Assembly (NCBI GenBank): GCA_022843385.1
Contig: JALHNT010000016.1
Location: forward strand, 1 to 64,000
Length of the DNA: 64,000 nucleotides
DNA from: Anaerolineae bacterium
GTDB lineage: Bacteria > Chloroflexota > Anaerolineae > Aggregatilineales > Phototrophicaceae
Direction: 5' to 3'
Position 1 is the first letter of the stretch. Every line of letters begins with the position of its first letter. The notes under the pieces are model-generated. The model worked only from the letters and a program-made list of their open reading frames with translations. It searched no databases and was not told where the DNA came from. Below are positions 28,085-37,765 of this stretch, piece after piece. Made by a program: the position numbers and the translations under genes.

Positions 28085-29296
28085 ATGAGCAACCCACAAC
28101 AGATCAGCCAGGGCGTGCGCGGGGTCAACAGTCTTGGCCTGCTGACCGAGCGCCTGTTCAGCCAGTTGTATCGTGGCCTGAACAAAGGCTCACCACAGCC
28201 GCGCCAGCCCGATGACAACACCCAGCAGTTGCGCCGGGTCATTCGCCAGCGTGACGCCGAGATCGAACGCCTGAGTGGCATCATTCATGCCCTGGATGAA
28301 GGCATCATCATGCAGGATCTCGATGGTCGGGTGGTGCTGGAAAATAGCGCTGCCCGCAAGCTGATCGGCAGCCGCAAGGATTTCTGGGAAAGCGAAATTG
28401 GCAGTCTGTTCAATGCTTATCGTGATGTGACCGAAGTCGATTCGGAGCTTGTGCCGCTGGGCGAACCAACCCGTATCCAGGTCAACAACCTCATCATCGG
28501 CGCTCAGGTGGCGGCGGTCGCGGATACCCAGGGCAATCGCCTGGGGAGCATGATTATCCTGCGCGATGTCACCCGCGATGCGCTCTCGGAACGGCTAAAG
28601 GATCAGTTCATCACGGGCATCTCGCATGAACTGCGGACACCAATGCAGGTCATCAAGGGCATGAGCGAAGTGCTGCTGGGGCAGCCGGCGGATGCGCCAC
28701 CCAACCGTCGTTTCCTGGAAACCCTCAGCCGCAACGTCGATATTCTGGATCGTATGATCGTCGAGCTGTTGGATATTTCGGAGATGAGCGCTGCCGCCTT
28801 TGCCATCCGGCGCGATCCGCTCAATCTGGAGGACATGATCTGGCAGGTGGTGCGAGGGATCGGCCCCGAAGCGAAAAAAGCCAAACTCGAGATCCGGGTG
28901 ATGGTGCGCGATGCTGATGCGTTACAGGCCAACGGCGATGACCAGCGGCTGCGCTGGGCGCTCGGTCATCTGGTGCAGAATGCCATTCGCTACAACGAGT
29001 CGGGTGGTTATGTGACGGTGATGGCTGGACTGAGCGGCGACAAGCAGATCGCTATTCAGGTCTTGGACAGCGGCGTGGGTATCTCGAAGAAAGACCTGCC
29101 GCACATCTTTGATCGCTTCTATCGCGGTGAACCGCGCACCCGGGGTGGCAAGCTGCTCGACCCGCGCGGTTTGGGGCAGGGGTTGTTTGTGGCACGGACG
29201 GTGGCCGAGGCGCATGGCGGGTATCTGACCGTCAATAGCGAGGTGCATCAGGGCAGCGTGTTTACAATGGTGCTTCCCGTCGCTGATGCCGGCTGA
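28085..29296 (+). CDS. Soluble PAS-domain histidine kinase
   Basis: 403 residues, no membrane helix. A coiled segment (about 45-65) leads into a PAS-like domain (about 60-165, HALDEGIIMQDLDGRVVLE). The dimerisation domain has phospho-acceptor His181 in GISHELRTPMQVIKG, and the HATPase_c domain has NAIRYNESGG, DSGVGIS and GLGQGLFVA. It should phosphorylate the preceding receiver. Its last 35 bp overlap the end of the convergent gene at 29262-29690. Confidence 0.9.
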   Translation: MSNPQQISQGVRGVNSLGLLTERLFSQLYRGLNKGSPQPRQPDDNTQQLRRVIRQRDAEIERLSGIIHALDEGIIMQDLDGRVVLENSAARKLIGSRKDFWESEIGSLFNAYRDVTEVDSELVPLGEPTRIQVNNLIIGAQVAAVADTQGNRLGSMIILRDVTRDALSERLKDQFITGISHELRTPMQVIKGMSEVLLGQPADAPPNRRFLETLSRNVDILDRMIVELLDISEMSAAAFAIRRDPLNLEDMIWQVVRGIGPEAKKAKLEIRVMVRDADALQANGDDQRLRWALGHLVQNAIRYNESGGYVTVMAGLSGDKQIAIQVLDSGVGISKKDLPHIFDRFYRGEPRTRGGKLLDPRGLGQGLFVARTVAEAHGGYLTVNSEVHQGSVFTMVLPVADAG

Positions 29297-29690
29297 TCTC
29301 GTCCAGGGCTTCTTCGAGCGTCGCAGTGAAACGATACTTGATGATCACGTTTTGTATGCCATAGATGCGCGGGATCAGGTCGATAAATGTCTTGAGCATG
29401 CCATAATTGCCAACGAAGAAGGTGAGTTCTTCGTGCGATGGATCAGCCTTAACCAGTTCCAGTATCGAACGTAGATTAAAGCCTTTCGGCAGGATTGATG
29501 AGGCGTCATCGGCAAAACAAATGATGGAATAGGTGGGGTGATCTTTGCTCCCCAATTCTGAATTGATGATGCCCAGCAGGACATTGACTTCATCCCAGGT
29601 ATAGGTGAGAGCCAGTTGAGTCAGTAGAACAGTCTCACTGGCATTGTACCAGTGCACAGTGGCATACGATTGTTGGTAGATCAGTCTCAT
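29262..29690 (-). CDS. Hypothetical small alpha/beta protein (STAS-like pattern)
   Basis: 142 residues with alternating strands and helices: VHWYNASETVLLTQL, TYTWDEVNVLLGIINSEL, YSIICFADDASSILPKGF, FFVGNYGMLKTFIDLIPRIYG, and KYRFTATLEEALDEI. The order recalls STAS/SpoIIAA-like folds seen as small free-standing proteins in Chloroflexota; this is a resemblance only. Its 3' end overlaps the histidine kinase 3' end by 35 bp on the other strand. Proximity to signalling genes suggests a regulatory role, unproven. Confidence 0.6.
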   Translation of the reverse strand: MRLIYQQSYATVHWYNASETVLLTQLALTYTWDEVNVLLGIINSELGSKDHPTYSIICFADDASSILPKGFNLRSILELVKADPSHEELTFFVGNYGMLKTFIDLIPRIYGIQNVIIKYRFTATLEEALDEISRHQRREAPL

Positions 29691-29779
29691 AGTTCCCCTG
29701 GTACAGCTTCCATCCCTATCATAATCGGATTATGTCTTGCCTGACCTTAAGATCGTAAAGGTCGTTCGATGGGCGCGAT

Positions 29780-29809
29780 TTGCTACTGCACCGGTTTCCT
29801 CGTTACAAT
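29780..29809 (+). promoter_or_regulatory. Predicted promoter of the glycogen synthesis genes
   Basis: TTGCTA (29780-29785) and TACAAT (29804-29809) are separated by 18 bp. GTG 29849 of the branching-enzyme gene follows about 33 nt after the expected start site. Confidence 0.45.
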
Positions 29810-29848
29810 CCGCCACAGATCCGCCCATTGAAGAGGGGAACATTACCA

Positions 29849-31489
29849 GTGCCAGTCATCGGCGCGTTTACCTTGGTGCTGCATACGCACCTGCCCTATG
29901 TGCGGTCTGCCGGCGGCTCGGCCTTCAGCGAGGAGTGGCTTCACGAGGCGGCGGTGGAGACGTTCCTTCCCCTGCTGCAAACGCTCTACGACCTCAAGGA
30001 GTCGGGCGTCTACTTCCGCTTCACCCTATCGGTTTCCCCGATTCTGGGCGAACAACTGACCGACCCAACCGCCCTGACCAACCTCGATGCTTATCTCGAC
30101 AGCAAGATCGCGGCTGCGGCTCAGGATCAAGCTCACTACAGCAGCGGCACGGATGCCAATGAGCAGATCCGTAAGTTGGCAGGAGGCTATCACGCTCATT
30201 TCACCCGCCTGCGTTCGGCCTTTCAGACTCGCTTCAATCGTGATCTGATCGGTGCGCTGCGGCGGTTACAGGACGAAGGCTTCCTCGACCTCATCACCAG
30301 CGCTGCCACCCACGCCTATCTGCCGCTGCATCAACGCGAGTCGATCCAGGCGCAGTTGGCGGCAGCCGTCACAACCCATCGCCGCCTGTTTGGCCGCGAC
30401 CCATCCGGCATCTGGCTGCCGGAGTGTGGTTACCAACCTGGATTGGAAGCGCTGCTGGCACAGCACGGACTGCGCTACTTCCTGGCCGAGACTCACGCCA
30501 TCACTGGTGGTGCACCTGTCGGCATCGCCAATGGTGATGTGCTGGGACCCTACGGCGTCATCAAGCGCCGCTACACCCTGCCCGCCCAGATCAACCCCGC
30601 CGAGCGACCGGCAACGACCTTTCAGCCCTACTGGGTGGCGGATGCCGAGGGGAAATCCAGCGGCGTGGCAGCGATTGGGCGCAATAACACGGCGGCCATG
30701 CAGGTGTGGGGCAGGTCGCTGGGCTACCCTGGCGACTTCGATTATCGTGAATATCACAAGCGCGCCGGCACCAGCGCCCTGCGCTACTGGCGCGTGACCG
30801 GCGTCAACATCAACTTCGGCGACAAAGACCTGTATCACCCGGAATGGGCGGCGATGAAGATCGACCAGCACGCCGAGCATTTCACCCACGTCGTCGGCGA
30901 CCAACTGCGCCAGCATCACAAGCAAACCGGCGCTGTCGGATTGGTATCAGTTCATTTTGACGGCGAATTGTTCGGACACCGCTGGCATGAAGGCATCGAC
31001 TGGCTCGGCAAGACGCTGCGTAATCTGGCGACCTACAAAGATATTCAGATGACGACCATCGCCGACTATGTGCGCGACTACCCACCGACCGAAACGCTGG
31101 CGCTGCCGGAGAGTTCGTGGGGCTATGGCGGTGCGGGCTTCATCTGGAATAATGGCGACACGCGCTGGATGGTGCAGGCGATGCAGGCCGCCGAAACGCG
31201 CATGGTCGCGCTGGTCGCCCAGTTCCCCGACCCCAGTGAAGCGGAACGGGCGGTGCTGAACCAGGCCGGGCGCGAACTGCTGCTGCTGCAAAGTTCGGAT
31301 TGGCCGTTCCTGATTACCAGCGGGCAGGCGCGCGAGTATGCCATCCAGCGCTTCACCGGCCATCAGCAACGTTTCGATGCACTGGCACGCTCGCTGGAAA
31401 GTGGCGGCGCGAACTGGGATTTAGCCAATCAGTTTTACCAGCTTGATCGGGTCTTTCCCGATTTCGACTACCGCTGGTTCAAGCGGTGA
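29849..31489 (+). CDS. GH57 1,4-alpha-glucan branching enzyme-like protein
   Basis: 546 residues from GTG 29849, selected by the GAGGGG site about 10 bp upstream. GH57 motifs: VLHTHLPYV (first metal/substrate region), GIWLPECGYQPG with nucleophile Glu192, and HFDGELFGHRWHEG with acid/base Asp371. A long C-terminal helical part (DUF1957-like) includes SSDWPFLITSGQAREYA, matching TK1436-type branching enzymes. It introduces alpha-1,6 branches into glycogen. Glycogen synthase follows 13 bp later, so they form one operon. Confidence 0.88.
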   Translation: MPVIGAFTLVLHTHLPYVRSAGGSAFSEEWLHEAAVETFLPLLQTLYDLKESGVYFRFTLSVSPILGEQLTDPTALTNLDAYLDSKIAAAAQDQAHYSSGTDANEQIRKLAGGYHAHFTRLRSAFQTRFNRDLIGALRRLQDEGFLDLITSAATHAYLPLHQRESIQAQLAAAVTTHRRLFGRDPSGIWLPECGYQPGLEALLAQHGLRYFLAETHAITGGAPVGIANGDVLGPYGVIKRRYTLPAQINPAERPATTFQPYWVADAEGKSSGVAAIGRNNTAAMQVWGRSLGYPGDFDYREYHKRAGTSALRYWRVTGVNINFGDKDLYHPEWAAMKIDQHAEHFTHVVGDQLRQHHKQTGAVGLVSVHFDGELFGHRWHEGIDWLGKTLRNLATYKDIQMTTIADYVRDYPPTETLALPESSWGYGGAGFIWNNGDTRWMVQAMQAAETRMVALVAQFPDPSEAERAVLNQAGRELLLLQSSDWPFLITSGQAREYAIQRFTGHQQRFDALARSLESGGANWDLANQFYQLDRVFPDFDYRWFKR

Positions 31490-31502
31490 TGAGGGGGATC
31501 AG

Positions 31503-32969
31503 GTGGATCTGAATGTTTTGTTCGTCAGCGCCGAGGCTGCGCCGTTCGCCAAAGTCGGCGGGTTGGCGGATGTCGTCGGCTCATTGCCGGCAGCGCTGCG
31601 GCGGCTGGGGGTGGATGCTCGTGTCATCCTGCCGCATTACGGCTTCATCAACAATGATGCCTTTCATATTGCTCCTCTATTCGATTTTGAATTCCCGCGC
31701 AAGACCGGTGTCACCGATGTGCTGGTTTCCAAAACTGAGCATGATGGTGTGCCGGTGTATTTCGTCCGCGCCTGGCCGTTCTTCGGCTTCGAGTCCTCGG
31801 TCTACAGCCAGTGGAACTGGGACGTGCCGCGCTTCACCTTTTTCTCGCAGGTGGCGATGGCGGTGGCCTGGGAACTGCGCCAGCGTGAGGGCTGGTTCCC
31901 CGATGTATTCCACGTCAACGACTGGCATACCGGCCTGCTGCCGTTCCTGCTCGACCTGAGCAAACCTAGCCCGGTCTGGGGGCAGGCGGCTTCAGTCATC
32001 AGCATTCATAACATGGCCTACCAGGGCGAATACGTCGGTGGTTGGATGTGGGAGCTGGCGATTCCGGGGCGCGATCATCCCCTGCTGGTTACGCGTGGCC
32101 TGACCGATAACATGCTGGCGATGGGCATCGCCTATGCCGATAAAGTCTCAACTGTCAGCCCGCGCTATGCCGTCGAAATTCAGTACCCCTACATGGGCTA
32201 TGGCCTTGACGGGTTGATCCGGGCGCGGCTGGATGATCTGGTCGGTATCCTCAATGGTCTCGATGTCGAGCTGTGGAATCCGCAGACCGATCGGATGCTG
32301 GCCTCGAACTTCGACGCTGAGACTTTTGCCACTCAGCGCGCTGCCAACAAGCGCCAGCTTCAGGCGGATGCCGGTCTGGAGGTGCGCGATGATATTCCCC
32401 TGATCGGCGTGGTCAGCCGCATTGTCCGGCAAAAGGGCTTCGATATGGCGCTGCCGGCGCTGGCACGGCTGCTCGCTGAACAGGATGTTCAGTTTGTCCT
32501 GCTCGGCACCGGCGAAGCCGATCTGGATTATCTGGTCTGGCGGCTGGGGAAGGAATTCCCCGGCAAGGTGCAGGTCTACCAGAGCTTCAACGCCGCCCTG
32601 GCTCAGCGCATCTACGCCGGCTCCGACATCTTTTTGATGCCCAGCCACTTCGAGCCGTGCGGTATCGGTCAGATGATCGCCATGCGCTACGGTGCGCTGC
32701 CGCTGGTGCGCGAGACCGGTGGCCTGGCCGACACGGTACAGAATTACGATAATGGTGCCGCCGATGAAGGCACCGGCTTCGTCTTTAGCTGGGAGACATC
32801 TGAGGCCATTTACGGTACACTTCAGTGGGCATTGGAGACCTACCGCACTAAACCGGAAGCCTGGCAGCGGATGCAGCGGCGGGCGATGGAACGCGATTTC
32901 GGCTGGGAGAAGAGCGCCCGGCAGTACATCACCATGTATCAGCAAGCAATCCAACGTAGGAGGGGATAG
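31503..32969 (+). CDS. glgA: Glycogen synthase (ADP-glucose type)
   Basis: 488 residues. GTG 31503 is preceded by GAGGGGGA at 5 bp. GT5 features: N-terminal [20 protein letters not shown] with the KVGGL ADP-glucose site, [31 protein letters not shown] at the second Rossmann domain, and [15 protein letters not shown] with the catalytic-type Glu. It extends glycogen chains from ADP-glucose. The final base of its stop codon is shared with the GTG of glgC, giving tight coupling. Confidence 0.95.
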   Translation: MDLNVLFVSAEAAPFAKVGGLADVVGSLPAALRRLGVDARVILPHYGFINNDAFHIAPLFDFEFPRKTGVTDVLVSKTEHDGVPVYFVRAWPFFGFESSVYSQWNWDVPRFTFFSQVAMAVAWELRQREGWFPDVFHVNDWHTGLLPFLLDLSKPSPVWGQAASVISIHNMAYQGEYVGGWMWELAIPGRDHPLLVTRGLTDNMLAMGIAYADKVSTVSPRYAVEIQYPYMGYGLDGLIRARLDDLVGILNGLDVELWNPQTDRMLASNFDAETFATQRAANKRQLQADAGLEVRDDIPLIGVVSRIVRQKGFDMALPALARLLAEQDVQFVLLGTGEADLDYLVWRLGKEFPGKVQVYQSFNAALAQRIYAGSDIFLMPSHFEPCGIGQMIAMRYGALPLVRETGGLADTVQNYDNGAADEGTGFVFSWETSEAIYGTLQWALETYRTKPEAWQRMQRRAMERDFGWEKSARQYITMYQQAIQRRRG

Positions 32970-34228
32970 TGAAGGTCAAAGCAGTCATCCTCGCAGGTGG
33001 AGAAGGCACGCGGCTGGCGACACTGACGTCCAAGCGTGCCAAACCGGCTGTGCCATTCGCAGGAAAATATCGAATTATTGACTTTACCTTGAGCAATTGT
33101 GTCAACTCGAACATATTTGATGTGCTGGTCCTGACGCAGTATCGCCCGCACAGCCTGAATGACCACATCGGGCGCGGTCGTCCCTGGGATCTGGATCGTT
33201 CCTTCACCGGCGGCGTCCACATCCTCCAGCCGTACAAGGGTCAGCAGGACACTGACTGGTATCTTGGCACCGCCGATGCCGTGACGCAGAACCTCAGCTT
33301 TGTCCGGCGCGGACGCCCGGATTATGTGCTGATCCTCTCCGGCGATCACATCTATGAGATGGACTACGATGTACTGCTCCAGTTCCACCGTGACAGGAAG
33401 GCTGATGTGACCATCTGCACCATCCGCGTGCCGATGGACGAAGCCAATCGCTATGGCATCCTCGATGTCGATGATGATTACCGGGTGCGCGAATTCATCG
33501 AGAAGCCCAGCAAACCGCCGGGAAACCTCGCCAGCATGGGCGTTTATATGTTCAACTACGCCGCTCTGGAACAGATGCTGACCGAAGATCAGAAGCGCAA
33601 AAGCTCCAGCCACGACTTCGGCAAGGACATCATCCCGCGCATGGTCATCGAAGGCATGAATGTTTTCGCCTATCCCTATGGCGGTTACTGGATCGATGTC
33701 GGGACGATTGATGCCTACTGGGAAGCCCACATGGATCTGCTGGCCTCGCCGCCCTCGCTCAACCTCAATGATCGCACCTGGATCATCCACACCCTCAGCG
33801 AAGAGCGCCCGCCGGTTCACATTCACGCTGGCGCGACGGTCAAGAACAGTCTGATTACCGATGGCTCGGTGGTCTCGGAAGGGGCTGTCGTTGAGAATTC
33901 CATCCTCTCGCCCGGCGTGTACATCGGCCCGAACGCCGTCGTGCGCGAGTCGATCATCCTGACCGACACCTACATCGAGGCTGGCGCGGTGGTCGAGCGC
34001 TGTATCCTGGACAAGATTGTCGTCATCGGTCATAACGCCCGTGTCGGCAAGATTCAGGATATGGGCGAACTGGGAATCACCTGCGTCGGCAAGAACACCC
34101 ATGTCCCGGCCGGCTACACGGTTGGTCATGGCTGCATCCTGGGCACCGATCTGCGGTTGGAGAATTTTGAGAGCTATACCAACAAGATCGTGCCAGGTGG
34201 GGTGAATATCGGCTATAAGAAGAAGTGA
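32969..34228 (+). CDS. glgC: Glucose-1-phosphate adenylyltransferase (ADP-glucose pyrophosphorylase)
   Basis: 419 residues starting at GTG 32969 with AGGAGGGG upstream. The nucleotidyltransferase signature [20 protein letters not shown] is followed by the [14 protein letters not shown] activator/catalytic region and [15 protein letters not shown] with the metal Asp. The C-terminal about 130 residues are a left-handed beta-helix ([16 protein letters not shown], and so on). It makes ADP-glucose for GlgA and is the usual control point of glycogen synthesis. It is the last gene of the branching enzyme-glgA-glgC operon. Confidence 0.95.
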   Translation: MKVKAVILAGGEGTRLATLTSKRAKPAVPFAGKYRIIDFTLSNCVNSNIFDVLVLTQYRPHSLNDHIGRGRPWDLDRSFTGGVHILQPYKGQQDTDWYLGTADAVTQNLSFVRRGRPDYVLILSGDHIYEMDYDVLLQFHRDRKADVTICTIRVPMDEANRYGILDVDDDYRVREFIEKPSKPPGNLASMGVYMFNYAALEQMLTEDQKRKSSSHDFGKDIIPRMVIEGMNVFAYPYGGYWIDVGTIDAYWEAHMDLLASPPSLNLNDRTWIIHTLSEERPPVHIHAGATVKNSLITDGSVVSEGAVVENSILSPGVYIGPNAVVRESIILTDTYIEAGAVVERCILDKIVVIGHNARVGKIQDMGELGITCVGKNTHVPAGYTVGHGCILGTDLRLENFESYTNKIVPGGVNIGYKKK

Positions 34229-34302
34229 GTTCTGTCATGAATGTGGGCTAAAGCTGTCGCTCACATTGTGTTCCCGTAGTATGCTTGTGGTAGGTCGTTT
34301 CG

Positions 34303-34386
34303 CCAGCCGCGGTTAATCCGTCTCGATGAACCCGGTCGCCGGGCATGGTTCTCCTGTATCCCGCATCGTAAGGGATTAACCGTTGG
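34303..34386 (+). ncRNA. Folded 5' leader upstream of the second GH57 gene (candidate cis-regulatory RNA)
   Basis: CGGTTAATCC (34310-34319) pairs perfectly with GGATTAACCG (34373-34382). The stem is extendable by CCA (34303-34305) with TGG (34384-34386) around a small bulge. Inside lies the perfect hairpin CCCGG-TCG-CCGGG (34331-34343), bracketed by GAAC/GTTC. The structure ends 9 bp before the AGGAGAG ribosome binding site. I do not recognise a known riboswitch class. Confidence 0.4.
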
Positions 34387-34407
34387 TTGTTTCTCAGGAG
34401 AGACAAC

Positions 34408-35823
34408 GTGTCCAAATTTGAGCGCACAGCGTTGGTCGTCTATGGACATTTCAGCCAGCCGCCGCGCGGCAATCCGCTGACGAACGAGATTGGCGAGGAA
34501 GCGGATGCCGCCCCGTACAAAAACTGGAATGACCGCATCAATCAAACCTCCTATTGGCCGAATGCCGAATCCGGCAATTTTGAGCGCATCAGCTACAGTT
34601 TCAGCGAAGGCTTAATCAAGTGGCTGGAAACCGATGCGCCCGATACTTATAAACGCATTGTTGAAGCCGATCAAAAAACTGCCGCCATCTTTGCGCCTGC
34701 CGGTAACGCGCTGGCGACGGCGCACAACCATGTTATTCTGCCCCTGGCCCGCAAGCGCGATAAAAAGACACAAATTTTATGGGGAATCGGTAATTTTGAG
34801 CGCCATTTCGGGCGTAAGCCGCTGGGCTTCTGGCTGCCAGAGATGGCCGTCGATATGGAGACTCTGGTCATGCTGGTCGATGCCGGCATCCAGTACACCC
34901 TGCTGACCAGCAAACAGATCAAAAACCTGCCCTCATCCGGCGGCGCTGGGCCATATTGGGTCAACCTGCCGGGCGACAAACAGATCGCGGTGTTTGCTCG
35001 TCATGATGATCTTTCGACACAGCTTTCGTTCAACATCCACAACTTGGGTGGGGCGGGCTTCTGGGCGCGCGAGACGCTGGCGGTGACCCGCAAGAACGTT
35101 GGCTCATCGCTGCTGCTGGCGACGGCTGGCGAAACCTTCGGTCATCACTTCGCCGGTGAAGAGCAGTTTCTCTACTGGCTGGTCAACCACGAAGCCGCCA
35201 AGTCTGGCTTTGCGGTCACCACACTGGATCGCTACTTCCTGCAAAACCCACCCAAACAAACGGTTGAGATCGAGGAACGCACCACCTGGAGCGATACTCC
35301 AGCCTTGACCGAATGGGCAACCGGCACCCGCGACGGCAAGAAAGATACCCTGTGGAAGGGGGCGCTGCGGCGGGCGCTGGATAATGCCAGCAGCGACATC
35401 GACCATGTGTATGAAGATTTCCTGGTCTCGTATGGCATCGACCCCTGGGAACTGCGTCATGAGTTTCTGCCGGCGATTTTCAGTGGCATCAGCGCGGAAG
35501 ACTTCATCGCCGAGCGCATCCCGAATATGCCGAAGGTTCAGGTTGAGCAGCTCAAGGTGGTGTTTCAGGCCATTCGACTGACCCAGCGCATGTATAACAG
35601 CTACACCTTCACCGACAACGACATCGCTGGACGACAGCCGCGTTACGCCATCGCGTGCGCCGCGACTGCGCTCTCGATTGTCCAGGAAGCGACTGGACGC
35701 GATCTGAATGACCGGCTGCCAGCAGATCTGGCAGTTGTCACATCAACCCAGAGTTCGATCACTGGCACCGACATGCTGCGCGATGCGATTGAGCAATTCA
35801 ACCTGACGCTGCTCAAGACATGA
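34408..35823 (+). CDS. GH57 / DUF3536-family protein with altered acid/base motif
   Basis: 471 residues from GTG 34408, with CAGGAGAG 7 bp before. The N-terminus ALVVYGHFSQPPRGNP and the central GFWLPEMAVDMETL (Glu145 in the nucleophile position) fit the GH57 DUF3536 group. At the second catalytic motif the sequence is ATAGETFGHHF, with Ala240 (codon GCT at 35125) where the neighbouring branching enzyme has Asp in FDGELFGH. It may be inactive, use another residue, or reflect a one-base change. It follows glgC, so a glucan substrate is likely. Its stop overlaps the next start (ATGA). Confidence 0.8.
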   Translation: MSKFERTALVVYGHFSQPPRGNPLTNEIGEEADAAPYKNWNDRINQTSYWPNAESGNFERISYSFSEGLIKWLETDAPDTYKRIVEADQKTAAIFAPAGNALATAHNHVILPLARKRDKKTQILWGIGNFERHFGRKPLGFWLPEMAVDMETLVMLVDAGIQYTLLTSKQIKNLPSSGGAGPYWVNLPGDKQIAVFARHDDLSTQLSFNIHNLGGAGFWARETLAVTRKNVGSSLLLATAGETFGHHFAGEEQFLYWLVNHEAAKSGFAVTTLDRYFLQNPPKQTVEIEERTTWSDTPALTEWATGTRDGKKDTLWKGALRRALDNASSDIDHVYEDFLVSYGIDPWELRHEFLPAIFSGISAEDFIAERIPNMPKVQVEQLKVVFQAIRLTQRMYNSYTFTDNDIAGRQPRYAIACAATALSIVQEATGRDLNDRLPADLAVVTSTQSSITGTDMLRDAIEQFNLTLLKT

Positions 35824-36653
35824 AGCGCCCGCTTGAGCCGATCCAGTCAGTGCCGCTATTTGCTGAGATGCGCGAGGAACTGATACGGGTCTTGTCCGGC
35901 TTACTGGATGAGGATTGGTCCAAACCGACGGCTTGCGCGGGTTGGACGGTCAAGGATGTGGCGCTGCATCTGCTGGCCGACACGCTGGGTTATGTGTCGC
36001 GCAACCGCGATGGCGATGGCATCTACTTCGATACCCTCGATTGGGATGAGCTGATCGCGCTCATCAACCAGCACAACGATGTCTGGGTGCGGGCGACACG
36101 CCGCCTCAGTCGCAAGCTAATCATCTCATTGCTGCGCTTGTCCGGCGATCAGATGAACGAATATCTCTGTGCGCTGCCGCCTGACGATGACACGACGCAT
36201 CGGGTGTCGTGGGCCGGCAATCAACCCTTGCCACGCTGGTTAGAAGTGGCGCGTGAACTGACCGAATTCTGGATGCATCATCAGCATATCTGCGAAGCGG
36301 TGGGCATCACCAGTCTGAAGACCCGCCGCTTTATCCATCCGGTGCTGAGTGCCTTTGTCTATGCTCTGCCGAGCACCTATGCTGCGGTTCAGGCTGCTAG
36401 CGATACCGTCGTTCAGCTTGTTGTGACCGGCGAAGGGGCGGGCGAATGGGTCGTCATTCGCGAGGCGCAGGGATGGGTGCTCTATGCCGAAACCGACCTG
36501 CCGCTGACCAGCCGCGTCATCATGAGCGATGATCTGGCCTGGCGCTTGTTCACCAAAGGCATCACAGCAGAACAGGCGCGGGCGGGTGCCACCGTTGACG
36601 GCGATCAGTCCCTCGGTGAAGTCCTGTTCAGCACCGTAGCGATACTGGCATAG
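35820..36653 (+). CDS. Maleylpyruvate isomerase / DinB-like family protein (TIGR03083 type)
   Basis: 277 residues. The N-terminal half is a DinB-like four-helix bundle with ACAGWTVKDVALHLLADT and ELTEFWMHHQHICEA, which supply the expected metal-site histidines. The C-terminal part resembles the small second domain of mycothiol-dependent isomerases (VQLVVTGEGAGEWVVIR). Family members transfer or isomerise low-molecular-weight-thiol adducts; this one's substrate is unknown. It overlaps the GH57 stop by ATGA and lies 8 bp before the S66 peptidase. Confidence 0.75.
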   Translation: MKRPLEPIQSVPLFAEMREELIRVLSGLLDEDWSKPTACAGWTVKDVALHLLADTLGYVSRNRDGDGIYFDTLDWDELIALINQHNDVWVRATRRLSRKLIISLLRLSGDQMNEYLCALPPDDDTTHRVSWAGNQPLPRWLEVARELTEFWMHHQHICEAVGITSLKTRRFIHPVLSAFVYALPSTYAAVQAASDTVVQLVVTGEGAGEWVVIREAQGWVLYAETDLPLTSRVIMSDDLAWRLFTKGITAEQARAGATVDGDQSLGEVLFSTVAILA

Positions 36654-36661
36654 GTGGATAG

Positions 36662-37702
36662 ATGTTGAAACCGCAGCGCCTCCAAGCCGGTGATCGTGTG
36701 GCGGCCATCAGCCTGTCGTGGGGTGCGGCAGCCACTTTCCCCCAGCGTTACGCCCTTGGCAAACAGCAGCTTGAAGCGACGCTCGGCTTACAGGTGGTCG
36801 AGACCCCCCACGCCCTGCGTGACCCGGATTGGCTCCAGCGTAATCCGCAGGCGCGGGCTGATGACCTGATGGGCGCGTTTGCTGATCCGGCCATCAAGGG
36901 CATCATCGCCATCATCGGCGGCGAGGACTCGATCCGCACCCTCCCTTATCTTGATCTTGCCGTGTTGGCGACTCATCCCAAAGTCTTCCTCGGCTACTCC
37001 GATACCACCATTACCCATTTCGCCTGCTGGAAAGCCGGACTGACTTCGTTCTATGGCCCGGCCATCATGACCGAGTTCGCCGAGAATGGCGGTATGATGC
37101 CGTACATCGTCGACTCGCTGCGGCGCACCCTGTTTAGTGCTGATGTCGTGGGCGAGGTCACCGCCGATACGCTGGGTTACACCTCACAACGGCTGGAATG
37201 GGGCGAGCCAGCGAATCAATTGATTCGACGGCGCTTACAACCCGCAGTCGGTTGGCGTTGGCTGCAAGGGCAGGGGAGGCATCAGGGGCGGCTGATCGGC
37301 GGCTGCCTGGAGGTGCTGGACTGGCTGCGCGGCACCGACTTCTTTCCACCACTGAGCGATTGGGATGGCGCGATCCTGTTTCTGGAAACTTCGGAAGAGA
37401 TGCCCCCACCGCATCAGGTGACACGGTTTCTGCGCTCTCTGGCCGCGATGGGCATCGTCGAGCGCCTGGGCGGGCTGCTCTATGGTCGTCCGTATGAGCA
37501 GGATGATCCGCGCCAGTGGGTTGAGTATGATGACGCCATCCTGAAAGCGGTTCGTGATGAAGCCGGGCGGGCTGATCTGCCGATTGTGACCCATATGGAT
37601 TTCGGGCATACGTCGCCACAGTTTGTCCTGCCCTATGGCATCATGGCATCCATCGACTGCGAGCAGCAGCGCTTCCATATTCTGGAGAGCGCCGTCCGCT
37701 GA
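36662..37702 (+). CDS. S66-family peptidase (LD-carboxypeptidase / MccF-like)
   Basis: 346 residues. It has the nucleophile Ser113 in FLGYSDTTITHF, the Glu in ILFLETSEEMPPPHQ, and the His in THMDFGHTSPQFVLPYG, the Ser-Glu-His triad of S66 enzymes. IIAIIGGEDSIRTLPYLD matches the family's substrate-pocket region. It has no signal peptide, so it is a cytoplasmic enzyme that trims recycled muropeptides or, like MccF, cleaves toxic peptide-nucleotides. AGGTGG precedes ATG 36662. Confidence 0.9.
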   Translation: MLKPQRLQAGDRVAAISLSWGAAATFPQRYALGKQQLEATLGLQVVETPHALRDPDWLQRNPQARADDLMGAFADPAIKGIIAIIGGEDSIRTLPYLDLAVLATHPKVFLGYSDTTITHFACWKAGLTSFYGPAIMTEFAENGGMMPYIVDSLRRTLFSADVVGEVTADTLGYTSQRLEWGEPANQLIRRRLQPAVGWRWLQGQGRHQGRLIGGCLEVLDWLRGTDFFPPLSDWDGAILFLETSEEMPPPHQVTRFLRSLAAMGIVERLGGLLYGRPYEQDDPRQWVEYDDAILKAVRDEAGRADLPIVTHMDFGHTSPQFVLPYGIMASIDCEQQRFHILESAVR

Positions 37703-37765
37703 GGAGAATTAGGTCTCGCCCACGTGCTGCTCACTTTGTATAAAGGCATCTGAACAGGGAAACTA

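Noticed and set aside
34229..34407. Possible tRNA or known riboswitch before the second GH57 gene
   Set aside because: Stems do not form a cloverleaf and no conserved riboswitch core is recognised. Kept only as a candidate folded leader.
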